A stretch of 30,617 bases of DNA, taken from positions 1 through 30,617 of the forward strand of contig CAZWLH010000012.1 of assembly GCA_964634675.1 (NCBI GenBank), given 5' to 3'. The DNA is from UMGS172 sp964634675 (GTDB taxonomy: Bacteria > Bacillota > Clostridia > Oscillospirales > Acutalibacteraceae). This document shows, one piece after another, positions 1-7,771 of this stretch (within the stretch, counting starts at the first letter, position 1; each line of letters opens with the position of its first letter). A program made the position numbers and the translations under genes. The notes beneath the pieces were generated by a model that did no database searches, was not told the origin of the DNA, and saw only the letters and a program-made list of their open reading frames with translations.

Positions 1-1
1 C

Positions 2-163
2 AGAAGGAAGTCCAGCTGGATGCTGGACTTCCAACCAAAACTTATTGTAATAGGATATATTTTAAGCGGCCACTGCGGTATTGTCGCGTATATGCTGCTT
101 GCGGCTGTTTACATCCTCGGCAAGCCGAATTATACAGTATCGCAGTATTTGAGTGCCAAGTGA
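2..163 (+). CDS. C-terminal end of an unidentified membrane protein (5' end outside window)
   Basis: An open frame enters from the left edge and ends at TGA 161-163, giving the last 53 residues of a protein. The residues between about 14 and 38 of this fragment (LIVIGYILSG and following) are strongly hydrophobic and read as one transmembrane helix. A short polar tail (GKPNYTVSQYLSAK) follows and ends the protein. No start codon or family motif is inside the window, so the function is unknown. The gene lies 78 bp upstream of the ECF sigma-factor gene on the same strand. Membrane partners of ECF sigma factors often sit beside them, but nothing here shows that this is an anti-sigma factor. Frame choice rests on the hydrophobic segment and the open frame, and the call is moderate. 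Confidence 0.55.
   Translation, partial: RRKSSWMLDFQPKLIVIGYILSGHCGIVAYMLLAAVYILGKPNYTVSQYLSAK
6..32. repeat. Perfect 11-bp inverted repeat, 5-nt loop
   Basis: GGAAGTCCAGC at 6-16 is exactly reverse-complemented at 22-32 with the loop TGGAT. It lies inside the partial reading frame at the window start. It is not followed by a T-run on the plus strand, so it is not an obvious terminator. Confidence 0.6.
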
Positions 164-181
164 TTTTTTTCGAAACTGACC

Positions 182-209
182 CAACCTTTTTTACCGAAAT
201 GTTGTCATA
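182..209 (+). promoter_or_regulatory. Candidate ECF-type autoregulatory promoter
   Basis: CAACCT at 182-187 and GTCATA at 204-209 are separated by 16 bp. An AAC-containing -35 and a GTC-containing -10 with 16-17 bp spacing is the usual layout of ECF sigma promoters (for example the CAAC/CGTC type in Bacillus). The site lies 33 bp upstream of the ECF sigma gene, which would fit autoregulation. The match is short and the call is tentative. Confidence 0.35.
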
Positions 210-241
210 TATATGAAGCTTCAAATTGAAAGGAAATTGCA

Positions 242-2812
242 ATGAACGGTTTTAAGGACAAAAATGATGCTGTATTGGTCGAGTTGGCACTGCTCGGCGA
301 CCAAGAAGCGTTCGAAGAGCTTGTTACGCGTCATCAGCGTGCCGTGAGGGGTACCGCTCTTAAAGTCACTGAGGATGCTTTTTCGGCTGATGATGCATCG
401 CAGGAGGCTTTTCTTTCGGCGTGGCTGAAGTTGGACAGCTTGCGTGAACCGCTGAAATTCGGAAGTTGGGTCTGCACTATTGCAAAAAATAAAGCTAAAG
501 CTTATGTTATCGGTCATAAGAATGCCGTCGCAGAGATTAGCCTTGATTTCGGTGCATATAACACTGTCGCCGATGATGACAAGCTTTTGGAAATGTATGA
601 TATTGCTTCGTTTTTCGAGAACGAGCGCGACCAAAGACTTTGTGCGGCTGTTGAAGCGCTCGACGAAGCACACAGGGAAACCGTTCGGTTGCATTATTTT
701 GAAGGATTTAGCGTAAAGGAAATTTCCGATAAACTCAACGTGCCGCAGGGCACCGTTAAATGGCGACTTGCGGACGGCAGACGGAGAATAGCAAAGGAGC
801 TTGGGGTAATGACCGATGAGAGAAACGATAAAGCATTTGTCAAAAATGTTATGTACCGTGTTGAGCAGTTGAAGCTGTGGGGTCTGAGATTAAGCAAAAA
901 GGGATTCGAAAATGAGTACAAGGCAGTTCTGAAGGATGTTGAGTGCTTAGTGGAGTCGCGTGACAAGCATCGTGCGCTTGCCGAGGTGCTCTTGAGAGGA
1001 TATTGGTGGCTCCCCGGTGAGAAGAATGATGCGGTGTTAAGAAGAATAAAGGCGTCGGCCGAAAAGGGTCGAAATGAAGATGTCTTAGAGGCCGTTGTCA
1101 CCGATGAATGGGAAAAATTCGGCGGTAAAGAGCGAATCGACTTTATACTGAACAGTGAAATTCCTTATTGCAAGCAACACGGCTTCAAAAAGGTCGAAGC
1201 TTATTGCCGATTTTGGCTCGGATATTATTATGTGGCCGACGGTGAGACAACCGAGGGAATCGCGGCATTTAAATCGGCACTTGACGGTTTGGATGAAAAC
1301 GACATCTACTACGCCAACGCACTTTCGGCAATCGCCGCCGAGACCGAGTGCCTGGCTATCGACGAAGAGGTCGGCACCAACGTCGGGCTTCAAGCCACTG
1401 CCGAGGCCTTTAAGCTTATCGACGGAAAATTATATTATTGGCGCCAACCGGGTTATTCGAGAAACAATACTTTAGGCGAGGCGGTATTTTGGCATTGCAG
1501 TCTTTGCGACAACCTATATCCCGATGAGGCTATGCCGCTAAACGAAAAGTTTTATTCCTCCGACGGGAATGTCACAATGTACTGCAAGGAGCAAAAAGCC
1601 ACAGTGACCGCGGTGGCAGGGACATTCGAGGGTTGTATGACCTTCGTATGGGAAATTGAAAAACCTTATGCCGGTGTTACATACTGCGAGACGGTGTTTT
1701 GCCCGAATATTGGCATAGTCAGGCAGACCGTAAAGAGAAACGGCGGCGAAAAGTGCTGGGAGCTTAAAAGCTGTGAAATACTCGGCGGCAGCGGACTTCT
1801 GCCGCTCGGTAAGGGAAATAGCTGGGAATATACTACCCGTGTCGATGGTGTGAAGTACCGCATTGTGAACCGTGCATGCGTTGTCGGCGTGACAGAGGAC
1901 AGTGCGATAATTTCAAAATATTCCGTCACGGCGGCGCTCGGCTATGAGGACACGTGGCTTGGAAATATCTTAAAGGCGAGAAGGGAATATTTTAACACCG
2001 AAAATGACACATTGCGTGATGTTTCGGATTGCTATACAAGGGCAAGGGCCTTGGCCGAACGCAAGCGTGAAAAGCGGCATACTTCGATAGCCGAAAACGT
2101 TATGCAAAGAATACTGGCGACCGACAGCGGATTTAATAAGGATTACACCGAGAAAGGGCGCTGGAACTTTTTCGGAGTTTACAATGTCAGAGAGTCGGAC
2201 GAACGTATTGTGCTCGGAAATGACCGAGAGTTTAGCTTTGAATGGAAAAGCGATATGCGTAAATGCGGTTCGGAAGGCAGGAAGGTTTTGTACAGTCGAC
2301 CGTATTCGATACTGTGCGATGCGGTCGGTGCCGTTTGGGACGAAAAATTCACGGCCGGTTACAGCTACGAAGACGAGACCGATGGGATAAAAACCGCAGT
2401 AGAAGTGACCGAAGAAAATATTGAGATCGGTTTAGGAGTGTTCGACGGTTGCAGACACATAAAAGTGTCGGAGGACGGTTACAGACGGGGAATGTCTTAC
2501 CTAAACGGTACTGCTGATTATTGGTTTGCACCGAATGTCGGAATGGTGCGGTTTTCTTTTTCCGATAAGGACGGCAAGGCAGTGACCGTTTGGGAGCTTA
2601 CCGAATCAAGGGGAGTGGGAAGCGGATTTTTCCCGTTGGAAGACGGTATGTTCAGAAAATATGAGCCGACAGTCCTCGGTGATGGGTGGCATGCTTCGGT
2701 CGAATATACCTTTGACCGTGACGAAACGGGAGCGGTCATATTCCGCAACGCCTTGGGCACACAGGAGCGTGAGTGGTATGAAGCCGAATTAAAGCTTCAA
2801 AATAAGCATTAA
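242..2812 (+). CDS. ECF-family RNA polymerase sigma factor with ~660-residue C-terminal extension
   Basis: The 856-residue product begins with a normal ECF sigma factor. Region 2 spans about residues 12-90, with the core-binding motif DASQEAFLSAW at 51-61. Region 4 spans about 135-187, with the helix-turn-helix GFSVKEISDKLNVPQGTVKW. ECF proteins usually stop near residue 190, but this one continues. Residues ~200-400 look alpha-helical and partly TPR-like (for example AYCRFWLGYYYVADGE). Two related, probably beta-rich modules follow at ~420-560 and ~695-845. Each carries an F-x-G-C motif, a PN-x-G-x-VR motif, a WEL motif and GSG-xx-PL. No transmembrane helix is evident, so the extension is probably cytoplasmic. 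The start ATG 242 follows AAAGGAAA. The next gene is convergent, so no anti-sigma gene lies downstream. The extension may act as a built-in sensor or inhibitor, which is inference. Sigma identity is confident. Confidence 0.88.
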   Translation: MNGFKDKNDAVLVELALLGDQEAFEELVTRHQRAVRGTALKVTEDAFSADDASQEAFLSAWLKLDSLREPLKFGSWVCTIAKNKAKAYVIGHKNAVAEISLDFGAYNTVADDDKLLEMYDIASFFENERDQRLCAAVEALDEAHRETVRLHYFEGFSVKEISDKLNVPQGTVKWRLADGRRRIAKELGVMTDERNDKAFVKNVMYRVEQLKLWGLRLSKKGFENEYKAVLKDVECLVESRDKHRALAEVLLRGYWWLPGEKNDAVLRRIKASAEKGRNEDVLEAVVTDEWEKFGGKERIDFILNSEIPYCKQHGFKKVEAYCRFWLGYYYVADGETTEGIAAFKSALDGLDENDIYYANALSAIAAETECLAIDEEVGTNVGLQATAEAFKLIDGKLYYWRQPGYSRNNTLGEAVFWHCSLCDNLYPDEAMPLNEKFYSSDGNVTMYCKEQKATVTAVAGTFEGCMTFVWEIEKPYAGVTYCETVFCPNIGIVRQTVKRNGGEKCWELKSCEILGGSGLLPLGKGNSWEYTTRVDGVKYRIVNRACVVGVTEDSAIISKYSVTAALGYEDTWLGNILKARREYFNTENDTLRDVSDCYTRARALAERKREKRHTSIAENVMQRILATDSGFNKDYTEKGRWNFFGVYNVRESDERIVLGNDREFSFEWKSDMRKCGSEGRKVLYSRPYSILCDAVGAVWDEKFTAGYSYEDETDGIKTAVEVTEENIEIGLGVFDGCRHIKVSEDGYRRGMSYLNGTADYWFAPNVGMVRFSFSDKDGKAVTVWELTESRGVGSGFFPLEDGMFRKYEPTVLGDGWHASVEYTFDRDETGAVIFRNALGTQEREWYEAELKLQNKH

Positions 2813-2842
2813 GCTTTTTTAACGACCGCCGGTATAATGAAA

Positions 2843-2878
2843 AAATGACCGTGTATCTGTTGTGATACACGGTCATTT
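2843..2878 (-). terminator. Strong terminator between convergent genes
   Basis: A perfect 15-bp stem (2843-2857 with 2864-2878) encloses a 6-nt loop. On the minus strand it ends in a run of six T, so it should terminate the rsmD-coaD operon. It may also stop transcription from the sigma gene on the plus strand. Confidence 0.85.
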
Positions 2879-2898
2879 GAATTTGTGCTATTTAAAAA

Positions 2899-3375
2899 TT
2901 ATTTCTGTTCGCCGTTCTGTGCGCCTGCCTGAGGGATCTGCTGACGGAGGGCGGCACGGGTCTTCTTGATCTCGTTGAGGTTGGCGGTCAGCATCTCATC
3001 TGAGCGGAGCATAAGATCGTCGACAAAATCCTGTGCGGCCTTTCTCATCTCACGACTCTTTTTCTGAGCGGCGGCAAGAACCTCACCGGCCTTGGCCTGT
3101 GCAAGCTTGGTGATCTCTTCCTGTGCTACCATTGCCTTGGCACGCTCCTCGGCAACCCTCACAATGCTGTCGGCTTCACGCTTGGCATTGTTGATAATAT
3201 CGGCACGATCGGCAACGATACCCTTTGCCTGCTTGATCTCGGTGGGCATAGTCATACGCATATCGTCAATGATAGCTCTTACCTTTTCAACATCGATAAC
3301 GACACGCTTGCCGGGCATTTTAAAACCGCCTTCAAGTACCTCGTCCAACTGTTCCATCAAATCGTCCATATTCAT
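2899..3375 (-). CDS. Coiled-coil protein resembling V-type ATPase subunit H/F0 subunit b
   Basis: The 158-residue product is rich in Ala, Glu, Lys and Arg. A long helix runs from about residue 45 to 140 (for example AKREADSIVRVAEERAKAMV), typical of a coiled coil. It has no signal peptide and no transmembrane segment. Homologues in Clostridia are usually annotated as ATPase or V-type ATPase subunit H-like proteins and sit beside coaD. A DivIVA-like scaffold role has been suggested by resemblance only. The start ATG 3375 is preceded by AAAGGAAG at 9 nt. Only 6 nt separate it from coaD, so it is the last gene of the rsmD-coaD operon. The protein's own biochemical role is not known from the sequence. 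Confidence 0.7.
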   Translation of the reverse strand: MNMDDLMEQLDEVLEGGFKMPGKRVVIDVEKVRAIIDDMRMTMPTEIKQAKGIVADRADIINNAKREADSIVRVAEERAKAMVAQEEITKLAQAKAGEVLAAAQKKSREMRKAAQDFVDDLMLRSDEMLTANLNEIKKTRAALRQQIPQAGAQNGEQK

Positions 3376-3381
3376 AATAGC

Positions 3382-3876
3382 TTACTTCCTTTCGCTGTAT
3401 AATCTTTTAATAATTGTTTCGTGTATCGCTTCGGGAACAAAATCCCTGATATCTCCGCCCATACTTGCGATTTCCTTGACCATACTCGAGCTGAGATACA
3501 TATTTTCGGCCTGCGTTGTCAAAAAGACCGTTTCAACCTCGGGGTTGAGCTTTTTATTAGTCAGTGCCATCTGAAATTCATATTCAAAATCAGACATCGC
3601 ACGAAGACCCTTGACTATTGCACGGGCGCCGACCTGCCTTGCATAATCGGCGAGAAGTCCGCCGTTTTTGTCGACACGGACGTTCGGAATATCGGCACAG
3701 GCAACACGTATCATCTCCATACGCTCATCGGCGGTGAAGGACGGCCTTTTAGAAGAGTTTGTGCCGACCACTACAATGACATCCGAAAACATACCGGCGG
3801 CACGGCGGATAATATCCAAATGTCCCACTGTGACAGGATCGAAGCTGCCGGGGCAAACTGCGGTGATTTTATCCAT
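3382..3876 (-). CDS. coaD: Phosphopantetheine adenylyltransferase CoaD
   Basis: CoaD transfers AMP from ATP to 4'-phosphopantetheine, forming dephospho-CoA, the penultimate step of coenzyme A synthesis in the cytoplasm. The N-terminal CPGSFDPVTVGHLDII carries the nucleotidyltransferase T-x-G-H motif (T16 to H19). YLSSSMVKEIASMGGD near the C-terminus is the family's ISSS-type signature. The chosen start at 3876 gives 164 residues, typical for the family, and has GGAGG 9 nt upstream. A longer frame begins further upstream inside rsmD but lacks this support. One nucleotide separates the gene from the rsmD stop, so the two are cotranscribed. This order is conserved in many Firmicutes. Confidence 0.96.
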   Translation of the reverse strand: MDKITAVCPGSFDPVTVGHLDIIRRAAGMFSDVIVVVGTNSSKRPSFTADERMEMIRVACADIPNVRVDKNGGLLADYARQVGARAIVKGLRAMSDFEYEFQMALTNKKLNPEVETVFLTTQAENMYLSSSMVKEIASMGGDIRDFVPEAIHETIIKRLYSERK

Positions 3877-3877
3877 A

Positions 3878-4429
3878 TCATTCACCCTCCGCAACGCGCT
3901 TATAGACCGTCACATTGACGAGCTTGCCGTATTTATAGGTTCTGTAAATGCCGAAGCCGCCGACACTGTCGGGCAGCTCGACCTCGGGAGGATGCTCGAC
4001 AACGATCGTTCCGAACTCACTCATAACGGCGGTCGTCAGTGTCAGTGCATCGACGGCGACACCCGCCTTATAGGGAGGGTCGATAAAGGCGATGTCGAAC
4101 ACCTCTTTCGTGCTGCGCAGAAAAGAGGCATAATCGGTACGGCACACGACCGACTGAGCGGCAAATCCGGTTTTTTGAAGGTTGCGTTTAACTATATCGA
4201 CCGAAGTCTGTGAGGCATCGGTGAAAACACATTTTTCGGCACCTCGGCTGAGTGCTTCGATACCGAGCTGACCCGAGCCTGCGAACAGGTCGAGAATACG
4301 GCGTCCCTCAATGCTGAAATGCAGCGTGCTGAAAACAGCTTCCTTGGTTTTTTCCGAGGTTGGTCTGACATCGGTGCCCTCGGGCGATTCAAGACGCATA
4401 CCTCTTGCAATTCCTGTAATTACTCTCAT
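3878..4429 (-). CDS. rsmD: 16S rRNA (guanine-966-N2)-methyltransferase RsmD
   Basis: RsmD methylates G966 of 16S rRNA using S-adenosylmethionine, late in assembly of the 30S subunit. The 183-residue product shows the Rossmann SAM-binding motif ILDLFAGSGQLGIEALSRGA at 45-64 and the catalytic DPPY at 117-120. The N-terminal RVITGIARGMRLESPEG is typical of RsmD. The start ATG 4429 is preceded by AAGGAT. It is the first gene of a three-gene operon with coaD and a coiled-coil protein. A minus-strand promoter with TTGACA and GATAAT lies just upstream. Confidence 0.95.
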   Translation of the reverse strand: MRVITGIARGMRLESPEGTDVRPTSEKTKEAVFSTLHFSIEGRRILDLFAGSGQLGIEALSRGAEKCVFTDASQTSVDIVKRNLQKTGFAAQSVVCRTDYASFLRSTKEVFDIAFIDPPYKAGVAVDALTLTTAVMSEFGTIVVEHPPEVELPDSVGGFGIYRTYKYGKLVNVTVYKRVAEGE

Positions 4430-4476
4430 TTTATATCCTTAACATTTGATTTACATAATTATACTTATTTAACTAT

Positions 4477-4506
4477 ATTATCACACTAAACAAGGTGTTT
4501 TGTCAA
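4477..4506 (-). promoter_or_regulatory. SigA-type promoter for rsmD-coaD operon
   Basis: Read on the minus strand, a perfect TTGACA (4506-4501) is followed after 18 bp by GATAAT (4482-4477) with an extended TG upstream. It points to rsmD, whose start is 48 bp downstream. Confidence 0.65.
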
Positions 4507-4586
4507 CATAAATTTAACGATTTTTCGGAAAATTCTCTAAAAATTTAATATATAACTTTAAATTATTCAAAAATATTCATCTGCTG

Positions 4587-4614
4587 TTGATTTTCAAGGT
4601 CAAAATGCTATAAT
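4587..4614 (+). promoter_or_regulatory. SigA-type promoter for the ABC exporter
   Basis: TTGATT at 4587-4592 and a perfect TATAAT at 4609-4614 are separated by 16 bp, with an extended -10 TGC. The ABC ATPase starts 33 bp downstream. The 218-bp divergent region 4430-4647 holds this promoter and the rsmD promoter and is very AT-rich. Confidence 0.7.
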
Positions 4615-4647
4615 TCGCTTAGACAATACAATAAAAGAGGTGCGGTT

Positions 4648-5541
4648 ATGATACTTGAATTGAAACATATAAATAAGTCATTCGGTGCCAAGCGTGTTTT
4701 GGACGATGTGTCGTTTGAAATCGAAAGCGGAAAGGCATTCGGCTTACTCGGCCGCAACGGTGCCGGTAAAACGACTGCCATAAGGATACTGATGAATGTA
4801 TTTCCGTGCGACAGCGGCAGTGTGCTTATCGACGGAGAACCGATAGATTACGGAAAAATCAAGATCGGCTATCTGCCCGAGGAAAGAGGCTTATATCCGA
4901 AGAAGGTGATATTCGATCAGCTCATCTATTTTTCCGAGCTAAAGGGAATGTCACGTAAAGAGGCTGAGAAATCCGTTAAGCGTTGGCTCGAACGCCTTCA
5001 AATGGCCGAATATGCCTCAAAAAAGCTCGAAACGCTTTCTAAGGGGAATCAGCAGAAAATACAGCTTATAACCGCAGTGGCGCACGATCCCGATATTGTT
5101 GTTCTAGATGAGCCGTTTTCGGGACTTGATCCCGTCAACGCACTGCTTTTGAAGGATGTCGTAAAGGAGCTTATCTCGGAGAACAAAACGGTACTTTTTT
5201 CAAGTCATCAGATGAGTTATATCGAGGAATTCTGTGACAGCATAGCGATAATCGACCGAGGCAGGGTAGCACTTAAGGGTGAGCTTGACGAGATAAAACG
5301 AAATTATCCGCGCGACAGGCTTCACGTGACGACACTCAAGCCCGAGGCAATTATGCGTGATTTCGGAGAAAAATGTGAGACAGTTGGCAAAAACAGTGTT
5401 GTTATAAGGCTTGATTCACCGCAGGACAAGCAAGGTGTTATGAGCCGACTCAGTGAGGGCTACGATATAGACGGTGTTAAGGTTTTTGAGCCAACGCTCA
5501 ATGATATATTCGTCGAATACACCGCACACAAGGGAGAGTGA
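4648..5541 (+). CDS. ABC transporter ATP-binding protein, NatA-like
   Basis: This 297-residue protein is the nucleotide-binding subunit that drives an ABC-2 type exporter at the membrane. Walker A is GRNGAGKTT (35-43), the signature is LSKGNQQ (~130-136), Walker B is IVVLDEP (~150-156) and the switch histidine lies in SSHQM (~187). The C-terminal ~80 residues (from about 215) match the DUF4162-type tail found in NatA and similar exporters. The start ATG 4648 follows AAGAGGTG. The permease gene begins 4 nt after the stop, so they form one operon. By family it may export sodium, an antibiotic or another compound, and the substrate cannot be read from the sequence. Confidence 0.9.
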   Translation: MILELKHINKSFGAKRVLDDVSFEIESGKAFGLLGRNGAGKTTAIRILMNVFPCDSGSVLIDGEPIDYGKIKIGYLPEERGLYPKKVIFDQLIYFSELKGMSRKEAEKSVKRWLERLQMAEYASKKLETLSKGNQQKIQLITAVAHDPDIVVLDEPFSGLDPVNALLLKDVVKELISENKTVLFSSHQMSYIEEFCDSIAIIDRGRVALKGELDEIKRNYPRDRLHVTTLKPEAIMRDFGEKCETVGKNSVVIRLDSPQDKQGVMSRLSEGYDIDGVKVFEPTLNDIFVEYTAHKGE

Positions 5542-5545
5542 ACTT

Positions 5546-6778
5546 ATGAAGCAGTTTAAAACCGTATTCAAATTTGAACTCGGAGGCTATTTCAAAAGCA
5601 AGGTATTCGTCGGTGTGACACTGCTTTTGGTTGCGGCTATTGCGGCGGTTATGTTTTTTCCGAGAATAAAGCCGTTTTTTAAATCCGACGGTAACAAAGA
5701 GCAGCTTCCCACTATGCTTATCGACTGCCGAGTCGGAGAAACCGAAACGGTTTCGCAGCTCTTCAAGGCGGCATTTCCCGATTATAATGTAGAACTGACC
5801 GACAAGGGCACCGAAGCTCTGAAAGAGCTGATCATAGGCGGTGATGCCGAATGTGCCTTCACCATAGCCTCGCCAACGGAATACACGTGTTATGTAAACG
5901 ATCTTTCGATCTATGATATGAACTGCGAAGCCGCTTCGGAAATACTGAAACAGGTTTATTTGATGCAATCCTTGGTCGATACGGGACTTTCGTCGGAGCA
6001 GGCCGCAGAAATTATGTCGGTCGAGGTGACGGGCGAGACCGTTAGCCTCGGAAAAGACCAAATGAGCAACTTTGTTTATACTTATATAATGGTATTCGCT
6101 CTTTATATGGTGATATTGCTTTACGGACAAATGGTTGCTACCAACGTTGCGACCGAAAAAAGCTCACGGGCGATGGAGGTGCTCATCACAAGTGCAAAGC
6201 CGACCTCGATGATGTTCGGAAAGGTCTTGGCCTCTTGCTTTGCAGGCTTTGCTCAGCTAATTGCCATATTCGGTGCGGCGATATTTTTCTATAATCTTAA
6301 CGAGAAATATTGGGGCGGAAACGAGATGATCGCTTCAATATTCAATATGCCGATAAAGCTGCTTTTGTTTATGCTCTTGTTCTTTGTGCTCGGCTTCTTT
6401 ATTTATGCGTTTCTTTACGGTGCCGTCGGCTCGACAGCCTCAAAGCTTGAGGATATAAACACCTCGGTAATGCCGATAACCTTTACGTTTATTATTGCAT
6501 TTTTGGTGGTAATGCTGTCGATGTCTGCCGAAAGCATAGACAGTACCGTTATGAAGGTTTGCTCGTATATTCCGTTTACATCGCCAATGGCTATGTTCAC
6601 ACGTATCGCAATGAGTATCGTGCCGTGGTACGAAATCACAATATCGGTCGGCGTGCTTGCCGCTTCGGTAATAGGTGTCGGCGTCCTTGCGGCTAAAATA
6701 TATCGTGTCGGCGTTTTGCTTTACGGTACGTCTCCGAAGCCTTGGTATATAATAAAAGCCGTTTTTAAAAACAGATAA
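5546..6778 (+). CDS. ABC-2 family transporter permease, NatB-like
   Basis: The 410-residue membrane subunit pairs with the ATPase encoded just upstream. It has one N-terminal transmembrane helix (SKVFVGVTLLLVAAIAAVMF), an extracytoplasmic loop of about 130-150 residues, and a block of about five helices from residue ~180 to ~400. This is the ABC2_membrane_3/NatB layout. The motif NVATEKSSRAMEVLITSAKP after the second helix is the conserved cytoplasmic segment that contacts the ATPase in this family. The start ATG 5546 has AGGGAG just upstream. An alternative start at 5474 would overlap the ATPase gene and lacks a good ribosome site. Substrate unknown. Confidence 0.88.
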   Translation: MKQFKTVFKFELGGYFKSKVFVGVTLLLVAAIAAVMFFPRIKPFFKSDGNKEQLPTMLIDCRVGETETVSQLFKAAFPDYNVELTDKGTEALKELIIGGDAECAFTIASPTEYTCYVNDLSIYDMNCEAASEILKQVYLMQSLVDTGLSSEQAAEIMSVEVTGETVSLGKDQMSNFVYTYIMVFALYMVILLYGQMVATNVATEKSSRAMEVLITSAKPTSMMFGKVLASCFAGFAQLIAIFGAAIFFYNLNEKYWGGNEMIASIFNMPIKLLLFMLLFFVLGFFIYAFLYGAVGSTASKLEDINTSVMPITFTFIIAFLVVMLSMSAESIDSTVMKVCSYIPFTSPMAMFTRIAMSIVPWYEITISVGVLAASVIGVGVLAAKIYRVGVLLYGTSPKPWYIIKAVFKNR

Positions 6779-6886
6779 ACATAACCGAAAACTTTGAAGT
6801 TGAGTATGTAAAATCATAAATTTATGGGCGGCATTGCTTTAAAATTCACTCCAACCGAAAGTTGGAAAAATCCAATAGCTGCGTTA

Positions 6887-6915
6887 TTGATTTAAAACTT
6901 TACGGAATTTATAAT
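6887..6915 (+). promoter_or_regulatory. SigA-type promoter for the XRE regulator
   Basis: TTGATT at 6887-6892 and a perfect TATAAT at 6910-6915 are separated by 17 bp. Transcription would start near 6922, within the palindrome described separately. Confidence 0.75.
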
Positions 6916-6919
6916 ATAA

Positions 6920-6931
6920 TTGTAGCTACAA
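6920..6931. promoter_or_regulatory. Candidate operator, palindrome TTGTAGCTACAA
   Basis: This perfect 12-bp palindrome begins 5 bp after the -10 box and spans the predicted transcription start. That placement would let a bound dimer block transcription. The downstream gene encodes an XRE-type DNA-binding protein, so autorepression is plausible, but this is inference. Confidence 0.45.
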
Positions 6932-6952
6932 ACTTAAAAAAGGAGCGAAACT

Positions 6953-7558
6953 ATGGATAATTTAAAGCTTAATGATACAATTTGTTTTTACAGAAAAAGA
7001 CAGGGCTTAACGCAAGAGGATTTAGCCGTGAAATTAGGCGTAACAAATCAGTCGGTTTCAAAATGGGAATCTGCACAATGCTGTCCCGATATCAGCTTAA
7101 TACCCAGACTTGCCGAGACATTTGAAATCAGCATTGATGAGCTTTTCGGGAAAGAACCGAAGTCGACCGTAAATAATTATGATTTGTGCACCGAATTTCC
7201 TTGGATGGATGACGAAAAACTTCGTGTGATCTTCGCAATGGGTCGCAAAATTTTGCAAAAGACCGATGATATAAACGAGTGCATTAATATAAAATTTCCA
7301 ACCAACCGCAACGAAAACACAAGGCAGTATTTCAAGGTTGAGGTGTTCGGCAATACTTATTGCGATGCGAGTATCAACGGTGATGTTATAAGCTATGGCT
7401 CTATTGAATGTAACCAAATAAACGGGGACATAAAGGAGTGCAAGGATAATATTACCTGTAACGGTGGTATAAACGGTGATGTCAAATGCGGCGGCAATAT
7501 TGAGTGCAAAACGATAGAGGGAAACATTGAATGCCAAGGAAATATTATTTATAAATGA
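6953..7558 (+). CDS. XRE-family transcriptional regulator with C-terminal Cys-rich repeat domain
   Basis: The 201-residue protein has an N-terminal Cro/CI helix-turn-helix at about 10-64 (RKRQGLTQEDLAVKLGVTNQ then SVSKWE). A linker of about 75 residues follows. The last 61 residues are four imperfect repeats starting at about 141, 156, 173 and 188. Each begins I-[NE]-G-[DN]-[VI] and usually carries a Cys-containing N-I-x-C segment. The pattern suggests a small beta-solenoid. HTH proteins with such Gly/Asn/Cys repeat tails occur in many gut Clostridia, but the tail's function is not established. The start ATG 6953 follows AAAGGAGCG. The gene is more AT-rich than the ABC and cwlD genes on either side. 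It may control the adjacent exporter or itself. Confidence 0.85.
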   Translation: MDNLKLNDTICFYRKRQGLTQEDLAVKLGVTNQSVSKWESAQCCPDISLIPRLAETFEISIDELFGKEPKSTVNNYDLCTEFPWMDDEKLRVIFAMGRKILQKTDDINECINIKFPTNRNENTRQYFKVEVFGNTYCDASINGDVISYGSIECNQINGDIKECKDNITCNGGINGDVKCGGNIECKTIEGNIECQGNIIYK

Positions 7559-7576
7559 TATTTCGGCTTTAAGCGT

Positions 7577-7599
7577 TTTTGACAGTGAAGCTGTCAAAA
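7577..7599. repeat. Perfect 9-bp inverted repeat after the XRE gene
   Basis: TTTTGACAG (7577-7585) and CTGTCAAAA (7591-7599) flank the loop TGAAG, starting 18 nt after the stop codon. It precedes the main terminator and may stabilise the transcript's 3' end. Confidence 0.5.
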
Positions 7600-7613
7600 T
7601 TCACATCATCATA

Positions 7614-7649
7614 AGCAGATCGCGTTTTTGAAATGCGGTCTGCTTTTTT
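7614..7649 (+). terminator. Intrinsic terminator of the XRE gene
   Basis: AGCAGATCGC (7614-7623) pairs with GCGGTCTGCT (7635-7644) with one G-U wobble, and a run of six T follows. Confidence 0.8.
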
Positions 7650-7707
7650 ACAGCACCGCACAAGCAGCTTCCGGTTGCAAAGGCGGCCGGAATGTAGTAT
7701 AATCATA

Positions 7708-7735
7708 TTGTCATCCGAGACTTTGGTTATAAAAT
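7708..7735 (+). promoter_or_regulatory. Candidate SigA promoter for cwlD
   Basis: TTGTCA (7708-7713) and TAAAAT (7730-7735) are separated by 16 bp, 36 bp upstream of the start codon. In Bacillus cwlD is expressed from sporulation sigma factors, and no convincing SigE or SigG box was found here. Confidence 0.4.
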
Positions 7736-7771
7736 TATTTTGTCGTTCATAATTCTCATAGGGTGATAATT

